Shown: positions 62,961 to 64,000 of the stretch, one piece after another
Layout of the letters: each line of letters opens with the position of its first letter
Position numbering within the stretch: position 1 is the first letter of the stretch
From: Sphingobacterium olei
GTDB taxonomy: Bacteria > Bacteroidota > Bacteroidia > Sphingobacteriales > Sphingobacteriaceae
DNA: 64,000 nucleotides
NCBI RefSeq assembly: GCF_005048855.1
Contig: NZ_SUME01000005.1
Span: forward strand, 62,001-126,000
Direction of reading: 5' to 3'
The notes under the pieces: generated by a model
Told to the model about the DNA's origin: nothing
The model's database searches: none
The model's input: the letters and a program-made list of their open reading frames with translations, nothing else
Translations under genes and position numbers: made by a program

Positions 62961-64000
62961 AAAAAAAATTAACATTATTTTTTCTACTATATGTGGGAAT
63001 TTCTTCTGCACAAAAAATGGAGAAGAGTACAGTTGGCTTGGGTTGGGCGAGTAACTCTATCAACACCACCATTTTTCGTAAAAATTCGATAATCTCCGGT
63101 TCCAAGTATCAGTTTACTTCCTATTATGACAACGACGGTTTTGTGTGTGTGGCCCGCAGATCATTGGGTAATAATGATTGGAGCATAAAAAAGACTTCTT
63201 TTGTCGGAAATATCAAAGACGCCCATAACTCAATTAGCATCATGGTAGACGGAGAAGGCTACCTTCATTTATCCTGGGATCATCACAATAACGCACTAAA
63301 CTATGCAAAAAGCAAGCAACCTTTTGAAATAGATCAGTTTGAAAAATCGGCAATGATAGGTTCATCAGAAGGAAGTGTAACCTATCCGGAATTTTATCGG
63401 AAAAGCAATGGTAATATTCTATTTCTGTACCGAGATGGTGGTTCAGGTAGAGGTAATTTGGTGCTGAATGAGTATATCCTCGCAGACAAAAATTGGATAC
63501 GCATACACGATAATTTAATAGATGGAGAGGGGAAACGAAATGCATACCCGCAATTTTGTCTGGATCGTCATGATCATATGCATCTTTCCTGGGTGTGGCG
63601 TAATACGCCGGATGTAGCGACTAATCACAACCTTTGCTATGCAATGTCTAAAGACGGAGGTAAGACATGGGAAAAATCTTCAGGAGCAACTTATCAATTA
63701 CCGATAGATTATCTGCAGTCCGACATCATTCATATCATCCCCGAGAGCAGTGATCTCATGAATCAAACATCCATGACTACGGACGACGACGGAAAGGTTT
63801 ATATTGCCAATTATTGGCGGGATACGACAAGTAATCTACCACAGTACCATGTCGTGTTTCAAGATAAAAAGAAGTGGCAGACGCGTGTATTGAACTTCCG
63901 TCAGAACGACTTTAGACTTGCCGGAGGGGGAACGAAGAAAATACCGATCTCCAGACCGCAAATACTCGTTTCTGGTGGCGGGAAAAAAGCTAAAGTATAT
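62957..64000 (+). CDS. BNR-4 repeat protein (partial, cut by window end)
   Basis: At least 348 codons, open at the window end. A signal peptide (MKKKLTLFFLLYVGISSAQK) precedes repeated Asp-box-like strands: STVGLGWASNSINTTIFRKN, VDGEGYLHLSWDHHNNALNY, LDRHDHMHLSWVWRNTPDVA, YAMSKDGGKTWEKSSGATYQ and TTDDDGKVYIANYWRDTTSN. This fits the BNR_4 family of Bacteroidota, which includes polysaccharide lyases of the PL24/PL25 type and other surface glycan enzymes. Its ATG overlaps the GH43 stop by 4 nt (ATGA). Activity is not assignable from the fragment. Confidence 0.75.
   Translation, partial: MKKKLTLFFLLYVGISSAQKMEKSTVGLGWASNSINTTIFRKNSIISGSKYQFTSYYDNDGFVCVARRSLGNNDWSIKKTSFVGNIKDAHNSISIMVDGEGYLHLSWDHHNNALNYAKSKQPFEIDQFEKSAMIGSSEGSVTYPEFYRKSNGNILFLYRDGGSGRGNLVLNEYILADKNWIRIHDNLIDGEGKRNAYPQFCLDRHDHMHLSWVWRNTPDVATNHNLCYAMSKDGGKTWEKSSGATYQLPIDYLQSDIIHIIPESSDLMNQTSMTTDDDGKVYIANYWRDTTSNLPQYHVVFQDKKKWQTRVLNFRQNDFRLAGGGTKKIPISRPQILVSGGGKKAKVY

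Overview
The window reads as a chromosomal segment of a Bacteroidota bacterium, most likely family Sphingobacteriaceae (Sphingobacterium or a close relative). The signs are a moderately AT-rich sequence, start sites mostly without Shine-Dalgarno sequences, many copies of the Bacteroidota promoter (TTG/TTTG about 20 nt before TAnnTTTG), a tandem exbB-exbD-exbD-tonB cluster, a complete 14-gene nuo operon with a short NuoG, and several Bacteroidota-restricted families (DUF5686, DUF4293, DUF4407, probable DUF6686 and DUF6695). No tRNA, rRNA, CRISPR array, prophage or transposase gene was seen. Content is mostly chromosomal core, with the edge of a carbohydrate-utilisation locus at the right end.

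Layout. 0-3.4 kb: end of a DUF58 gene, a Dabb lipoprotein, metK behind a probable SAM-II riboswitch, a lipid kinase and a SUI1-like factor. 3.8-9.9 kb: Ton energy-transduction operon (exbB, two exbD, tonB, a small membrane protein, a PstS-like lipoprotein, a large TPR protein). 10.1-23.1 kb: nuoA to nuoN, one transcription unit ending in a clear terminator. 23.2-28.5 kb: DUF5686 outer-membrane protein, enoyl-CoA hydratase, AI-2E family permease, phosphopantetheinyl transferase. 28.5-29.1 kb: a gene-free island of nested inverted repeats. 29.1-38.1 kb: dcd, prfB (with a programmed +1 frameshift), pgi, a tail-specific protease, a TPR protein, rarA and a DnaQ-type exonuclease. 38.1-49.7 kb: mannose-1-phosphate guanylyltransferase, a metallophosphoesterase/barrel pair, a SWIM-SNF2 helicase, a DUF4407 protein, an M3 peptidase, a DNA-alkylation-repair protein and a small DUF6686-like protein. 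49.8-57.9 kb: ABC exporter with truA, DUF4293 with a secreted partner, an FAD oxidoreductase, a membrane TPR protein, ung, and a DUF6695-like gene behind an Lrp/AsnC regulator. 58.2-61.8 kb: sufBCD without sufS. 62.0-64.0 kb: a GH43-type secreted enzyme and a BNR-repeat protein cut by the window end.

The most interesting material is regulatory. A SAM-II-like aptamer lies between a good promoter and metK. Three unlinked minus-strand genes share a 32-bp promoter whose spacer carries the palindrome AATGC-AAA-GCATT. An 18-bp palindrome overlaps the nuo -33 box and is echoed upstream of ung. Several genes have -7 boxes only 3-5 nt before the start codon, suggesting leaderless mRNAs. prfB keeps an internal AGGAGG and CUU-UGA-C slip site although this phylum rarely uses Shine-Dalgarno pairing for initiation. 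All calls are from reading the sequence; no database search was run.
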